A stretch of 64,000 nucleotides of DNA from an uncultured Parabacteroides sp. (GCF_905196875.1 NZ_CAJJWO010000026.1:1-64000); one strand, 5' to 3'; shown: positions 25,511 to 35,618, numbered from the stretch's first letter. The notes: generated from the sequence alone by a model not told the origin. Numbers and translations: made by a program.

Positions 25511-27703
25511 TTAATGTACTGTAACCTCATCCAGGAAGAACCAGGACGGATATCCGACACCGTAATGCCAGGACGGGCAGATTTGGGTTCCTACGATCCC
25601 GACCTTTATATACCGGGCAGATACAGGTGAAGGTTTATCACATTTCACACCGACAAATTTCACTTGTACGGAACGGTCTTCCGGCAAGGTCTTCTCTCCG
25701 AACGGCAGCCAGGTCTTGTTGTCGGAAGAGATTGAATAGGTAACCTTTTCAGGCAGCAATATCCATTGTCCCAATTGGTGGAGAAAATCGCCTTCTATCG
25801 AGCTGAACGAAGTGTCCTTTCCCAAATCGAGAATAAAGGCACCGTCCGTACCTTCCCATCCTACCCAACTTTCCACAAAGGTTGTACCGCCAAACAGTTC
25901 GTCGGTCAGAGCTGTTTCTCCCAAAGCCTTATATTTACCCGTCGGCTCCTGTATCCAGATCACCTTAGCTCCTTTTGCCAGATTCTTTTCTTTACCGGGC
26001 AGATAGCGTTCAGCATATAACCGGCAATAATCGGCAGGTGAGTTTTTACGTTCATTCAATGTCGGTATCCCGAATTCGCGGGTGCGTTCATCAAACAGGG
26101 CCAGTCTGGCTTTGATCTCATTCAGATCGTGATTGCCTTCGGCCCGCGCGATCTCCAACTCTGCGTATTGCAGCGGCAAGCGAGACATTTGTACCCGTTT
26201 CAACAAAACAGGATCGGACGCCACGGCTTGCTCAGCCTGATCGAACAGTAGATTATAACGCTTACGGCAGTTGGTATTCAGCATGCCGTCTTTATGTGTA
26301 ACCGGGGAATCGTATATCCAGAGACGTTGTTTGCTGGCAAGCAATCCTCCTTCCAGCAATTTCTCATACTGATAAATATAAGGGGATGCCGCTCCGTAAT
26401 AGCCATCCATAAACGCACGCATCAATGAATCGGCATTCTGATAAGGGTTCCACATCAGCTTGCTGACCATATAGGCACGCATTTCCGGGAAATCACCTCC
26501 TTTTGATCCTCCGATCTGCGAAAAGTGCATGGTCGCATGGTGCTCCTTGAACAGTTGGATATTCTTTTGCAGGATCGGGAAATTCGGGAACGGAGAGACG
26601 TAATTGTCAAAATTAATACCATAATCCCATACAAATATATTATTACTGATGGCAGACCAACCTTCCATAGCCTTCATGAAGTCCTGCCCCGAAGCATTAT
26701 CGGTAAGGGGAACCTCACGATCGCAATCGATATCACAAAGCATAATATTGACATTCGGTAAAGGTTTAACATGCTTTGGAGGATGCATGGTATACAGATA
26801 AGCCAGGGTGGAAAACTCCTTATCCGGAAAACGGGCGGCCAGCTTATTCAGGAAATGGATCAGGCTGCCGGAAGGACCTCCCTCCTGCTCGTCCAGCGCT
26901 TTACATTCCGGGCAACTGCAATTCGTATAGTTACCGTCGTTCTGACTGATAGAGATCATATTCTTTCCGGGGTTGGCCTTAAAGATCGAATCGACCTTCC
27001 GGGAGACCAGTTCGAATACTTCGGGATTAGTCAGACACCACTGGCTGGCTTTTCCGGGACGACGTTCTCCATTAATGAAGGAATAATATTCCGGATGGGA
27101 TGTGCCGTATTCATCGGATGGCAGAATCCGGTCGAAAGTATGCACCCATAAGCCACCGGCAAATACTTCGGATGGTTCTTCAAAACGAAACCATTGTTTA
27201 TAAACCGGATCTTCATGCATCGCATAACACTGGCTTTGACGGTAACGGAATGCCGGATTCTCGGCCCTGTTCAGTTCCGGGATCACGATAGTCGGATTTT
27301 CCGTCAGCGTATAAGCATTCGCTCCGTAATAAGCAACACCCAGATAGTCTTCCAAAAGAGTGACCACCCCATAAACGGAACCTTTATCTCCACCGCTACT
27401 GATATATACAATACCATTGTCGGTTCGCAGACGGAATCCGTCTTCCGTCAGGCCCGACACGTCTTTCCCGCCAATCACGATATCACCTTTGCGGGGAGTC
27501 TTATCGTTGATTACCGGCAACGTGGCACTGCTTATCCGTTTCACAAAATCCTGGAGAAGAAGTGCGGCTTCGTTATCGATCTCACCGCCTTTTTCCACCA
27601 GAATACGTGAAACCGGTTTACTGTCTTTTACTACCGTTACCTGGGCATTCAGGCAAGGCGTTATCAATAAAAGAGATAACGTACATAGATTTAAGATTTT
27701 CAT
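25511..27703 (-). CDS. DUF4838 family glycoside-hydrolase-like protein with C-terminal discoidin-type domain
   Basis: A 730-residue secreted protein with signal peptide ending at CLNAQ. The N-terminal part (about 30-130) resembles the alpha-glucuronidase N-domain: DFVKRISSATLPVIND, then IYISSGGDKGSVYGVVTLLEDYLGVAYYG. A DUF4838 domain follows (about 180-480) with SISQNDGNYTNCSCPECKALDEQEGG and NIMLCDIDCDREVPL. The last 140 residues form a F5/8-type carbohydrate-binding-like domain. DUF4838 proteins are common in Bacteroidales glycan-use loci; the substrate is not known here, and no SusC/D pair is nearby. Confidence 0.85.
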   Translation of the reverse strand: MKILNLCTLSLLLITPCLNAQVTVVKDSKPVSRILVEKGGEIDNEAALLLQDFVKRISSATLPVINDKTPRKGDIVIGGKDVSGLTEDGFRLRTDNGIVYISSGGDKGSVYGVVTLLEDYLGVAYYGANAYTLTENPTIVIPELNRAENPAFRYRQSQCYAMHEDPVYKQWFRFEEPSEVFAGGLWVHTFDRILPSDEYGTSHPEYYSFINGERRPGKASQWCLTNPEVFELVSRKVDSIFKANPGKNMISISQNDGNYTNCSCPECKALDEQEGGPSGSLIHFLNKLAARFPDKEFSTLAYLYTMHPPKHVKPLPNVNIMLCDIDCDREVPLTDNASGQDFMKAMEGWSAISNNIFVWDYGINFDNYVSPFPNFPILQKNIQLFKEHHATMHFSQIGGSKGGDFPEMRAYMVSKLMWNPYQNADSLMRAFMDGYYGAASPYIYQYEKLLEGGLLASKQRLWIYDSPVTHKDGMLNTNCRKRYNLLFDQAEQAVASDPVLLKRVQMSRLPLQYAELEIARAEGNHDLNEIKARLALFDERTREFGIPTLNERKNSPADYCRLYAERYLPGKEKNLAKGAKVIWIQEPTGKYKALGETALTDELFGGTTFVESWVGWEGTDGAFILDLGKDTSFSSIEGDFLHQLGQWILLPEKVTYSISSDNKTWLPFGEKTLPEDRSVQVKFVGVKCDKPSPVSARYIKVGIVGTQICPSWHYGVGYPSWFFLDEVTVH

Positions 27704-27748
27704 AATTGAATTTGTTTAGAATATAAGTGTAGTATATAATACCGGAAT

Positions 27749-28090
27749 TTACAGCTTTTGTATGATGCCTATAAACTCTTCGTTCGTGATATCGAACTCC
27801 GGTTCCTTGTAATTTACATAATCTTCAAAATAGTCGCTGGCAATATCAGCCACAATCTCTTTCCCATCCAGTCCGTAAGAAGAAACTAATGCTTCCAATT
27901 TACTTTTCACTTGCCGGATCACCTGCAGGCGGTCTTCATAACGCTCCGGTTTTTCCTGATCCGTTATATGCTCGTTACGGGTAACGAGATATACAACAGT
28001 ATAAAACTTGTCCACATTACCGAACACCGGAACGAATAAGGCCTTTTTGTCTTCCGGCAACGCAGCCAGAAATTCCTGTATCTTTGTCAT
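27749..28090 (-). CDS. Small conserved-type protein of unknown function
   Basis: A 113-residue acidic protein without signal peptide or membrane segment. I do not recognise the family. It has a helical look, with YEDRLQVIRQVKSKLEALVSSYG and an acidic end DFEDYV-like stretch around residues 85-105. It has its own promoter box (28121-28128) and stands between the DUF4838 gene and bacterioferritin. It is probably real because of that promoter and its codon usage. Confidence 0.65.
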   Translation of the reverse strand: MTKIQEFLAALPEDKKALFVPVFGNVDKFYTVVYLVTRNEHITDQEKPERYEDRLQVIRQVKSKLEALVSSYGLDGKEIVADIASDYFEDYVNYKEPEFDITNEEFIGIIQKL

Positions 28091-28120
28091 TTGATCTTTT
28101 TTTATTGATAGAATCTATGA

Positions 28121-28128
28121 CAAAGATA
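28121..28128 (-). promoter_or_regulatory. -7 box for the 113-residue gene
   Basis: TATCTTTG on the minus strand lies 31 bp before the start at 28090. Confidence 0.5.
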
Positions 28129-28232
28129 AAAAATATTATTACAGCCCCGCTCCATTGTATAAAGGAAACTGTTAACTTTACGGCATTGGAACAAATATGT
28201 TTTACATAACATAATTTAAAAACTCAACGATT

Positions 28233-28739
28233 ATGCTTAAGAGAGAAAAAAGTATTGAACTGCTAAACAAAGCAGTAGCCGATGAAATGACAGCTGTTAA
28301 CCAGTACATGTATTTTCATTTTCGTTTGGACGACATGGGATACGACCTGTTGTCAAACCTTTTCAAACGTACAGCCATCACAGAAATGATGCATGTGGAA
28401 CGCCTGGCAGAACGTATCCTGTTCTTGAAAGGTGAAGTAGAAATGAAATGTTCAGCCCCCGTAGAAAAAATTCACGATGTAAAAGCTATGCTTGAAAAAG
28501 CAGCTCAAATGGAAACCGGAAGTGTAGACGATTACAATGCATGGGCAAACGAATGTGCTCAACATGCAGACTCTGCCACCAAGAAGGTTTTCGAAGGCCT
28601 GGTTATCGAAGAAGAAGGCCATCTGGATCAGTTCGAAACAGAAATTGAAAACATGGAAAACTTCGGAGCAAATTATCTGGCATTGCAATCTATCGAACGC
28701 AGCAAGATCATTTCAGCCGGCGGTACCCCTGCTGAATAA
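28233..28739 (+). CDS. bfr: Bacterioferritin-type ferritin
   Basis: A 168-residue four-helix ferritin. Ferroxidase ligands are visible in ADEMTAVNQYMYFH (Glu18), AITEMMHVERLAERI (Glu and His, with the Met at the haem-ligand site of bacterioferritins) and VIEEEGHLDQFETEIENM. Ferritins of this type oxidise and store iron in a 24-mer shell and protect against oxidative stress. A weak -7-like TAACTTTA at 28173-28180 lies upstream. A strong terminator follows the gene. Confidence 0.9.
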   Translation: MLKREKSIELLNKAVADEMTAVNQYMYFHFRLDDMGYDLLSNLFKRTAITEMMHVERLAERILFLKGEVEMKCSAPVEKIHDVKAMLEKAAQMETGSVDDYNAWANECAQHADSATKKVFEGLVIEEEGHLDQFETEIENMENFGANYLALQSIERSKIISAGGTPAE

Positions 28740-28753
28740 TTACAGAAAAAAAA

Positions 28754-28777
28754 AGAGAGGTTCGAATGGACCTCTCT
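28754..28777. terminator. Bidirectional terminator between bfr and DUF456 gene
   Basis: AGAGAGGT / ACCTCTCT form an 8-bp stem with an 8-nt loop, preceded by an A-run and followed by T-rich sequence, between two convergent genes. Confidence 0.8.
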
Positions 28778-28781
28778 TCTT

Positions 28782-29261
28782 TTATACAATCAGTGCTTTT
28801 ATAAAACAGTAGACGAAATATCCGCAAAGCGATATCTTAGCAACCACACTAAGCAGAAATCCGACAAATGCACCTATCCCCGCCTTAAAAGCTTCGAATG
28901 ACTTTTTGCCACCTAACAACTCGCCGATCACGGCTCCTGCAAACGGACCGAACAGGATGCCCCAGGGAGGAAAAATAAATATACCGGCAATCGTTCCGAT
29001 CACACATCCCCAGTTTCCCCATTTACTGCCGCCACCATATTTTGAACCGAGTACCGGAGTTATATAATCCAGTACCTGCACAACGACAACTAAAACGCCC
29101 CAAACAACCAGTTGCGTAACCGTAAACTGCACTTTATCCGTAAAATGAAGTAACAGAAGTCCCAGATAAGACAAAGGAGGTCCCGGTAAGACCGGCAAAA
29201 AACATCCGGCAAATCCTACCAGCAGGCAAACAGCCCCGATAACAATCAAAAAGATATCCAT
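28782..29261 (-). CDS. DUF456 family membrane protein
   Basis: A 159-residue protein with four or five glycine-rich membrane segments. GCFLPVLPGPPLSYLGLLLL, then LDYITPVLGSKYGGGSKWGNWGCVIGTIAGIF and FGPFAGAVIGELLGGKK, are the DUF456 hallmarks. Its function is unknown. Confidence 0.9.
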   Translation of the reverse strand: MDIFLIVIGAVCLLVGFAGCFLPVLPGPPLSYLGLLLLHFTDKVQFTVTQLVVWGVLVVVVQVLDYITPVLGSKYGGGSKWGNWGCVIGTIAGIFIFPPWGILFGPFAGAVIGELLGGKKSFEAFKAGIGAFVGFLLSVVAKISLCGYFVYCFIKALIV

Positions 29262-29288
29262 TCGCTATTTATTAAATCAGAATCCGCT

Positions 29289-29296
29289 CAAAGATA
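29289..29296 (-). promoter_or_regulatory. -7 box for the DUF456 gene
   Basis: TATCTTTG on the minus strand lies 28 bp before the start at 29261. Confidence 0.5.
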
Positions 29297-29361
29297 TGAA
29301 AAGTATTTTGTTGTGAGGATTTTTCACCCGATATTTGTGAGTCGATACAGAATGAATACAG

Positions 29362-31653
29362 ATGATGACGAATAATATGAACAGTTCTGAAGAAGAATAC
29401 ATTATAATAGAAGGTGCACACGAGAATAATCTGAAACATGTTTCACTGAATATCCCGAAGAAACAGATCAGTATTTTCACAGGAGTCTCCGGCTCCGGGA
29501 AATCGTCGTTGGTACTCGATACGATTGCCGCCAAATCACGAAGGGAACTGAACGAGACTTTCCCGAGTTTTGTCCAGCAGTATCTGCCCAAATACGGGCG
29601 TCCGCATGTGGATAAGATAGAACATCTGCCGGTAGCCATCGTGATCGACCAGCGAAAACCTGCACCTAATGCACGTTCTACCGTCGGAACTTACACGGAT
29701 ATCTACTCTTTATTGAGGCTGTTGTTCTCACGTGTCGGGAAACCGTTTGTCGGCTACTCAGACACATTTTCTTTCAACCATCCGCAGGGCAGATGTACCC
29801 GGTGTGACGGGCTCGGCGAGATCAGAGAGCTGGATATACACAAGCTGGTCGATTTCAACAAATCGCTGAATGAAGACGGAGTGATCAATTATGTAGCATT
29901 CAAGCCCGGTGAATGGCGCTGGATACGTTATGCCAATACAGGACTGTTCGACCTCGACAAAAAAATAAAAGATTACTCGCCGGAAGAGTTGGAACTATTC
30001 CTCTATTCTCCAAGTATCAAGTTGAAAAACGCGCCGGCAAACTGGCCCAAGACAGCCAAATATGAGGGGCTCGTTGTGCGTATGTACCGGAGTATTATCA
30101 ATTCGGAGGAGGGTAAAGTTCACCAGAAACTGCTCGAACCGATGCTGACAATGGGGGTCTGTCCTGATTGCGGAGGGACACGTCTCAACCAGACCGTATT
30201 GTCATGCCGCATCAACGGGAAAAATATAGCCGAAGTCACCAGGATGGCCATCCCTGATATTATCGAATGGTTAAACACCATACAAGATCCTATCGCCTAC
30301 GATATAAAACAATCCATCGGTGGACGGTTAGCGGCACTGCTGGAAATAGGATTGGGTTACCTGACACTCGACCGTAGCATGGGAACTCTCTCGGGCGGAG
30401 AAGCGCAACGGTGCAAAATTGCCAAATACATCAACTCGTCATTGTGCGACATGCTGTATATTCTGGACGAACCGAGCGTCGGACTACACAGCCACGATAT
30501 TCATCTACTGAAAGCATCTGTTCGCAAACTGCGCGACCACGGCAACACCGTTCTTCTTGTCGAACATCACAAGGAGATGATACAAATTGCCGACCACATC
30601 GTCGACATGGGGCCCGGCTCGGGAATGGACGGCGGCAATATCCTGTACGAAGGGGATTACAAAGGTTTGCTGAAAAGCGGCACACAGACCGGAAAGATGA
30701 TAGCCGAAAAAGTACCGTTAAAGCAGAATCTCCGGCAACCGTCAGGCTGGTTCACACTCGAACATGCCAACGAACATAACCTGAAAGACCTGACCGTCAA
30801 ACTTCCGATGGGAGTTCTGACCGTCATCGCCGGAGTTGCCGGGTCAGGAAAAAGCTCCCTGATGGAATGTTTCCGCAAAGCCTGTCCGGAAGAGGTTATC
30901 TATATCAGCCAGAAGAATATCGGTATTAGCCTGCGTTCGACGCCTGCCACCTATCTGGGCGTAGCGGACGATATCCGAAAGATTTTCGCACAAAAGAGTG
31001 GCGCCGGTTTAAGCACATTCTCTTTCAACGGGAAAGGCGGTTGCCCTGTCTGCGGAGGGAAAGGGGTAATCGTGTCGGATATGGCTTTTATGGATGCGAT
31101 AGAAACGGTTTGTGAAGCATGTGGCGGTTTACGTTACTCGCCGGAAGCCTTGCAATATGAGGTAGAAGGTATCAATATAGCCGAAGCGATGGATTTAACC
31201 GTGCGGAAAGCATCACTCCGTTTTGCAGGGACGATTATTGAGAAGAAGTTGCTGCCACTCATGCAGGTCGGATTAGGGTATCTGCACCTCAATCAGTCGC
31301 TTTCTACCCTATCGGGTGGCGAGCTGCAACGCGTAAAGCTGGCTTCCCATCTCGACGACCGGGGTAAAATATATGTACTGGACGAACCGACCGACGGTCT
31401 GCATGTGAAAGATATCCGGCACATTATCGAATTGTTCGATTCCATGGTAGAGCAAGGCAATACGATCTTCCTGGTAGAACACAACCTGGATGTACTGAAA
31501 GCAGCCGACTATGTGATCGAATTGGGCCCGGGAGGCGGACAAATGGGTGGCAAACTGATTTTTCAAGGAACACCACAGCAAATGCTCTCTTACCCATCTT
31601 CCATTACAGCAAATTATCTGAAAGCGGAATTGCCGGGAAACAGGAAATCTTAA
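29362..31653 (+). CDS. UvrA-like ABC ATPase (short paralogue)
   Basis: A 763-residue UvrA paralogue, shorter than the about 940-residue canonical UvrA. It has two ABC halves: Walker A GVSGSGKSS and GVAGSGKSS, signatures TLSGGEAQR and TLSGGELQRVKLA, and Walker B DMLYILDEPSVGLH and IYVLDEPTDGLH. Zinc-finger cysteines survive in CTRCDGLGEI, CPDCGGTRL and CPVCGGKG. The shortening lies mostly in the UvrB-binding and insertion regions, as in class II UvrA proteins linked to drug tolerance. It is probably not the housekeeping UvrA. Confidence 0.9.
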   Translation: MMTNNMNSSEEEYIIIEGAHENNLKHVSLNIPKKQISIFTGVSGSGKSSLVLDTIAAKSRRELNETFPSFVQQYLPKYGRPHVDKIEHLPVAIVIDQRKPAPNARSTVGTYTDIYSLLRLLFSRVGKPFVGYSDTFSFNHPQGRCTRCDGLGEIRELDIHKLVDFNKSLNEDGVINYVAFKPGEWRWIRYANTGLFDLDKKIKDYSPEELELFLYSPSIKLKNAPANWPKTAKYEGLVVRMYRSIINSEEGKVHQKLLEPMLTMGVCPDCGGTRLNQTVLSCRINGKNIAEVTRMAIPDIIEWLNTIQDPIAYDIKQSIGGRLAALLEIGLGYLTLDRSMGTLSGGEAQRCKIAKYINSSLCDMLYILDEPSVGLHSHDIHLLKASVRKLRDHGNTVLLVEHHKEMIQIADHIVDMGPGSGMDGGNILYEGDYKGLLKSGTQTGKMIAEKVPLKQNLRQPSGWFTLEHANEHNLKDLTVKLPMGVLTVIAGVAGSGKSSLMECFRKACPEEVIYISQKNIGISLRSTPATYLGVADDIRKIFAQKSGAGLSTFSFNGKGGCPVCGGKGVIVSDMAFMDAIETVCEACGGLRYSPEALQYEVEGINIAEAMDLTVRKASLRFAGTIIEKKLLPLMQVGLGYLHLNQSLSTLSGGELQRVKLASHLDDRGKIYVLDEPTDGLHVKDIRHIIELFDSMVEQGNTIFLVEHNLDVLKAADYVIELGPGGGQMGGKLIFQGTPQQMLSYPSSITANYLKAELPGNRKS

Positions 31654-31698
31654 TCAAGATTTAATAGCCTGTTCTTCCTTTTTCCCGGCAGATTTTAA

Positions 31699-31706
31699 TA
31701 CCTTTG
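31699..31706 (+). promoter_or_regulatory. -7 box for the M24 peptidase gene
   Basis: TACCTTTG lies 26 bp before the ATG at 31733 and supports that start over an upstream in-frame TTG. Confidence 0.55.
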
Positions 31707-31732
31707 AAGCCACATAAAAATAAAAGTTGGAA

Positions 31733-32908
31733 ATGATACAAAAAGAACTGATCGACGACCTGCAACTTAAATGGGGTCGTATACAACAGGCAATGCAAGT
31801 ATTGAATGCAGACGCCTGCCTGCTAAGTGTAGATGTAAACCTGTATTATACAACCGGAAGGATTTTCAGCGGATATTTCTATCTGCCCGCAGAAGGAGCT
31901 CCCTGGTTTTTCGTTAAACGCCCGAACGGATTGAACGACGATCACATCGAATATATCCGCAAGCCGGAACAAATGGCCGAGATATTTGCCGCCCGTGGCA
32001 TCAAGATGCCGGAAAAGTTGCTGCTGGAAGCCGATGAGCTGACATACAACGACTATATCCGCCTGCAATCCATATTCAACCCGAAAGAAACAGGCAATGC
32101 GACCACCCTGATGAGAACCCTTCGCGAGATCAAAACGCCGTGGGAAATCTCGCAGTTCCGCATCTCTGCCGAAAAGCACGCCAAGACATACTCGGAAGTT
32201 GCCGAATGTTTCCGTCCGGGAATGACCGATCTTGAATTTCAATATGAAATAGAAAGACGTATGCGCCAGAACGGTTCGATCGGAATCTTCCGCGCTTTCG
32301 GAGCCAATATGGATATCTTTATGGGAAGTATCCTCGCCGGCGAAAATGCCGAAGCCCCCTCTCCTTTCGACTTTGCCCTCGGCGGCAGCGGAATGGACGC
32401 CTCCTGTCCGCTCGGAGCCAACGGCACGATCCTGAAAGACGGAACAGCCATCATGGTGGATATGGCAGGTAATTATACGCCGTATATGACCGACATGACC
32501 CGCGTATTCTCGGTCGGTAAACTGACAGAACAAGCCTATCGTGCGCATCAGACCTCATTAACGATACAAAGCGAAATAGAAAACATGGCTCATCCGGGTG
32601 TCGTTTGTTCGGAGCTGTACAACATTGCCGCAAATATTGCAGAGAAAGAAGGATTTGCCGGAAACTTTATGGGGACCAAACAGCAAGCCAAATTCGTCGG
32701 ACATGGTATCGGCATCCAGATCAACGAGCTTCCGGTACTGACACCCCGCTCCAAAGAAGAACTGCAACCGAATATGGTATTTGCCCTCGAGCCTAAATTC
32801 GTTATTCCGGGCGTTGGAGCCGTCGGCATCGAGAACAGCTTCCTGGTTACGGAAACCGGTATCGAAAAGCTAACTCATTTCGAAGAAGAGATCATACAAT
32901 TACATTAA
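31733..32908 (+). CDS. M24 family Xaa-Pro peptidase
   Basis: A 391-residue pita-bread-fold metallopeptidase. The N-terminal creatinase-like domain spans about 1-130. The catalytic domain has metal ligands in TAIMVDMAGNYTPYMTDMTRVF (two Asp), FVGHGIGIQINELP (His) and VFALEPKFV with a later VGIENSFLV (Glu residues). Such enzymes cleave Xaa-Pro dipeptides or N-terminal residues before proline in the cytoplasm. It lies 19 bp upstream of the alkaline phosphatase gene, so the two may be cotranscribed. Confidence 0.92.
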   Translation: MIQKELIDDLQLKWGRIQQAMQVLNADACLLSVDVNLYYTTGRIFSGYFYLPAEGAPWFFVKRPNGLNDDHIEYIRKPEQMAEIFAARGIKMPEKLLLEADELTYNDYIRLQSIFNPKETGNATTLMRTLREIKTPWEISQFRISAEKHAKTYSEVAECFRPGMTDLEFQYEIERRMRQNGSIGIFRAFGANMDIFMGSILAGENAEAPSPFDFALGGSGMDASCPLGANGTILKDGTAIMVDMAGNYTPYMTDMTRVFSVGKLTEQAYRAHQTSLTIQSEIENMAHPGVVCSELYNIAANIAEKEGFAGNFMGTKQQAKFVGHGIGIQINELPVLTPRSKEELQPNMVFALEPKFVIPGVGAVGIENSFLVTETGIEKLTHFEEEIIQLH

Positions 32909-32927
32909 TTAATAAACATACAAGCAC

Positions 32928-34622
32928 ATGAAAAAGACGATTACTTTTCTGCTTCTACTGGCAATCATCATTATGCCGGCAAAAGCTGCGGATGTGGAAA
33001 ACGTAAAACCGGTCAAGAACATCATCCTACTGATACCGGACGGCACTTCACTGGCTACCGTTTCTATGGCACGCTGGTTGCAATGGTACACCAATCCTGA
33101 CAAACCCAACCTGAATCTGGACCCGTATCTGTGTGGTACTGTACGTACGCACTCCTCGAATGCTCCGATCGGTGACTCTGCTCCGACTACCTCCTGTTAC
33201 ATGACAGGCTACCCGAGCCGCACAGGTTACGTATCGACCTATCCTGAGAATGACGGCGACAATGATATTTACCCGACCGATCCGGCACGCGCTTTCCAAC
33301 CGCTAACAACTGTATTGGAAGCCGCTAAAATAACACAGGGCAAATCGACCGGTCTTGTTTTCACCTGCGAATTTCCACACGCTACTCCGGCAGACTGTTC
33401 TGCTCACAGCTACAACCGTGGTAAATACGAATGGATCGCTCCGCAGATGGCTCATAACGATCTGAACGTAGTGATCGGCGGCGGTGCTTCCCTCCTTCCG
33501 GAAGAAAGTGAAGCCTATCTGAAAGGTAACGGATACGGTGTATTCAAAAACGACATCAACGGCATGCGCAACTATAACGGCAACAATATGTGGGCTTTGT
33601 TCGCAGACCGCGAAATGGCTTACGACCTCGACCGTGACCCGGCTCAGCAGCCTTCACTGGAAGAAATGACCCGTATCGCAATCAAAAAGCTGTCCAAAAA
33701 TCCGGAAGGTTTCTTCCTGATGGTAGAAGGTAGCAAAGTAGACTGGGCCGCTCACGCAAACGACCCTGTCGGCATGGCTACAGATATGTTGGCTTACGAC
33801 CGTGCCTGCGGTGCTGCACTCGAGTTTGCCCGCCAGAACGGTGAAACTGCCGTTATCATGGTTCCCGACCACGGAAACAGCGGTATCAGCATCGGCCGTG
33901 CGGATTGTAAAGGATACGATAAACTGACAAAAGACCAGTTGTTCCACCAGTTCTCCCTCTATAAGCTGACTGCCGAAGGTTTCGCCCAAAAGGTGAACAG
34001 CGAGCCCAACTCCGAAGTACAGAACATTTTCCGTGAATATGCAGGTTTCGAACTGAGCCCGGAAGAGCTGGACGCATTGAACCATTGTAAAGACTATAAG
34101 AACAGCCCGATCCCCGAAAGCGAACGTACGGCCGAAGGCAAAGGTTCCCTGTACAGCGGTTCGCTGACCTCTTTCATGTCTAAGCTGCTGACTTCAAAAA
34201 CCTGCTTCGGATTTACAACCGGCGGACACACCGGCGAAGATGTATTCCTGGCTGCTTACCATCCGGATCAGGCCAGCTTACCGATCGGTATGCATACCAA
34301 CATCGAACTGAACGCTTATCTGTGTGCTCTTTTCGGTATGAACCGGGATAAACTGGACGAACTGACTGCCGAAAATTTCGCTCCTCATACAGAAGTATTC
34401 GAAGGTTATAACTGCGAGATCATTCCGGCAAAAGATGAGAAAGGCTCTCCCTCGCTGATTGTGAAAAACAAGAAGAAACAGATCAACATCACTCCGTTCA
34501 GCAATATCGTAACCATCGGTAAAAAAGGACAGGAGGAAGTCCGGCTCAATTCGGTCGTTGTCTACGTCGATAAGAACAACACATTCTACCTTCCGACGAA
34601 GCTGGCAGAATATCTTAAATAA
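32928..34622 (+). CDS. Periplasmic alkaline phosphatase
   Basis: A 564-residue enzyme with signal peptide ending at AKAAD. It shows the alkaline phosphatase core: metal-binding Asp38 in LLIPDGTS, nucleophile Ser84 in GDSAPTTSCYMTG, MVEGSKVDWAAHANDP, MVPDHGNSG and the zinc His in TGGHTGED. It releases phosphate from monoesters in the periplasm. A C-terminal extension of about 100 residues follows the catalytic core. An intrinsic terminator stands just after the gene. Confidence 0.95.
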   Translation: MKKTITFLLLLAIIIMPAKAADVENVKPVKNIILLIPDGTSLATVSMARWLQWYTNPDKPNLNLDPYLCGTVRTHSSNAPIGDSAPTTSCYMTGYPSRTGYVSTYPENDGDNDIYPTDPARAFQPLTTVLEAAKITQGKSTGLVFTCEFPHATPADCSAHSYNRGKYEWIAPQMAHNDLNVVIGGGASLLPEESEAYLKGNGYGVFKNDINGMRNYNGNNMWALFADREMAYDLDRDPAQQPSLEEMTRIAIKKLSKNPEGFFLMVEGSKVDWAAHANDPVGMATDMLAYDRACGAALEFARQNGETAVIMVPDHGNSGISIGRADCKGYDKLTKDQLFHQFSLYKLTAEGFAQKVNSEPNSEVQNIFREYAGFELSPEELDALNHCKDYKNSPIPESERTAEGKGSLYSGSLTSFMSKLLTSKTCFGFTTGGHTGEDVFLAAYHPDQASLPIGMHTNIELNAYLCALFGMNRDKLDELTAENFAPHTEVFEGYNCEIIPAKDEKGSPSLIVKNKKKQINITPFSNIVTIGKKGQEEVRLNSVVVYVDKNNTFYLPTKLAEYLK

Positions 34623-34627
34623 ATACA

Positions 34628-34657
34628 AGCGGAGGCTATTCAGTCTCCGCTTTTTTT
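34628..34657 (+). terminator. Intrinsic terminator after alkaline phosphatase
   Basis: AGCGGAG / CTCCGCT form the stem and a run of seven T follows. The pyrB promoter box starts right after the T-run. Confidence 0.85.
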
Positions 34658-34658
34658 A

Positions 34659-34666
34659 TACTTTTG
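34659..34666 (+). promoter_or_regulatory. -7 box for the pyrB operon
   Basis: TACTTTTG lies 23 bp before the pyrB ATG. No PyrR-type leader or attenuator fits in so short a leader. Confidence 0.55.
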
Positions 34667-34689
34667 CATAAAAGAAGATTATACACAAA

Positions 34690-35604
34690 ATGAAAAGTAA
34701 AAGTTTAGTTTCTATCGATCAATGTACCAAAGAGGACATTCTTCGTATTCTGGATAACGCCAGGAAGTTTGAGGAGAACCCGAACCGAAAGCTACTGGAA
34801 GGTAAAGTGGCGGCTACCCTGTTTTTTGAACCTTCTACCCGCACGCGATTAAGCTTTGAAACAGCTGTCAACCGCCTGGGCGGACGGGTTGTCGGATTTC
34901 AGGATGCTTCGACCACAAGCTCTTCAAAAGGCGAAACGCTGAAAGATACGATCCTGATGGTAAGCAACTATGTAGACCTCATCATCATGAGACATCATCT
35001 GGAAGGTGCTGCCCGCTACGCATCGGAAGTAACAGATATTCCAATCATCAACGCAGGAGACGGAGCCAATCAGCATCCCTCGCAGACGATGCTCGATCTC
35101 TATTCGATCCAAAAGACACAAGGAAAACTGACCGACCTGAATATCACAATGGTGGGCGACTTGAAATACGGCCGTACGGTACACTCGCTGATCGTCGGCA
35201 TGTCGCACTTCAATCCTACTTTTCATTTCGTGGCGCCGGACGAGCTTCGCATGCCGGACGAATACAAGAACTTCTGCGACGAACACGGTATCAAATATTA
35301 CGAACATACCACTTTCGATGAAGAAGTAATCAACAATACAGATATTCTCTATATGACACGCGTACAGCGCGAACGCTTCACCGACCTGGAAGAATACGAA
35401 CGGGTTAAGAATGTATATATCCTGCGTAACAAGATGCTGGAAAATAGCCGTGAAAACCTTCGCATACTTCACCCGCTACCCCGCGTCAACGAGATCGCCT
35501 ATGATGTAGACGATAATCCGAAGGCCTACTATATCCAGCAGGCACGCAACGGACTGTTTGCCCGCCAGGCCATTATTTGTGAAGTTTTAGGTATCAATAT
35601 TTAA
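34690..35604 (+). CDS. pyrB: Aspartate carbamoyltransferase catalytic subunit
   Basis: A 304-residue transcarbamoylase. The carbamoyl-phosphate loop is FFEPSTRTRLSFE (Ser49-Thr50-Arg51-Thr52-Arg53). The shared AGDGANQHPSQTMLDLYSI and the aspartate-binding VQRER and HPLPRVNEI motifs are present. It makes N-carbamoyl-aspartate, the first committed step of pyrimidine synthesis. The pyrI gene follows 14 bp later, so the holoenzyme is the regulated, E. coli-like type. Confidence 0.97.
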   Translation: MKSKSLVSIDQCTKEDILRILDNARKFEENPNRKLLEGKVAATLFFEPSTRTRLSFETAVNRLGGRVVGFQDASTTSSSKGETLKDTILMVSNYVDLIIMRHHLEGAARYASEVTDIPIINAGDGANQHPSQTMLDLYSIQKTQGKLTDLNITMVGDLKYGRTVHSLIVGMSHFNPTFHFVAPDELRMPDEYKNFCDEHGIKYYEHTTFDEEVINNTDILYMTRVQRERFTDLEEYERVKNVYILRNKMLENSRENLRILHPLPRVNEIAYDVDDNPKAYYIQQARNGLFARQAIICEVLGINI

Positions 35605-35618
35605 TTCTGATAATCATT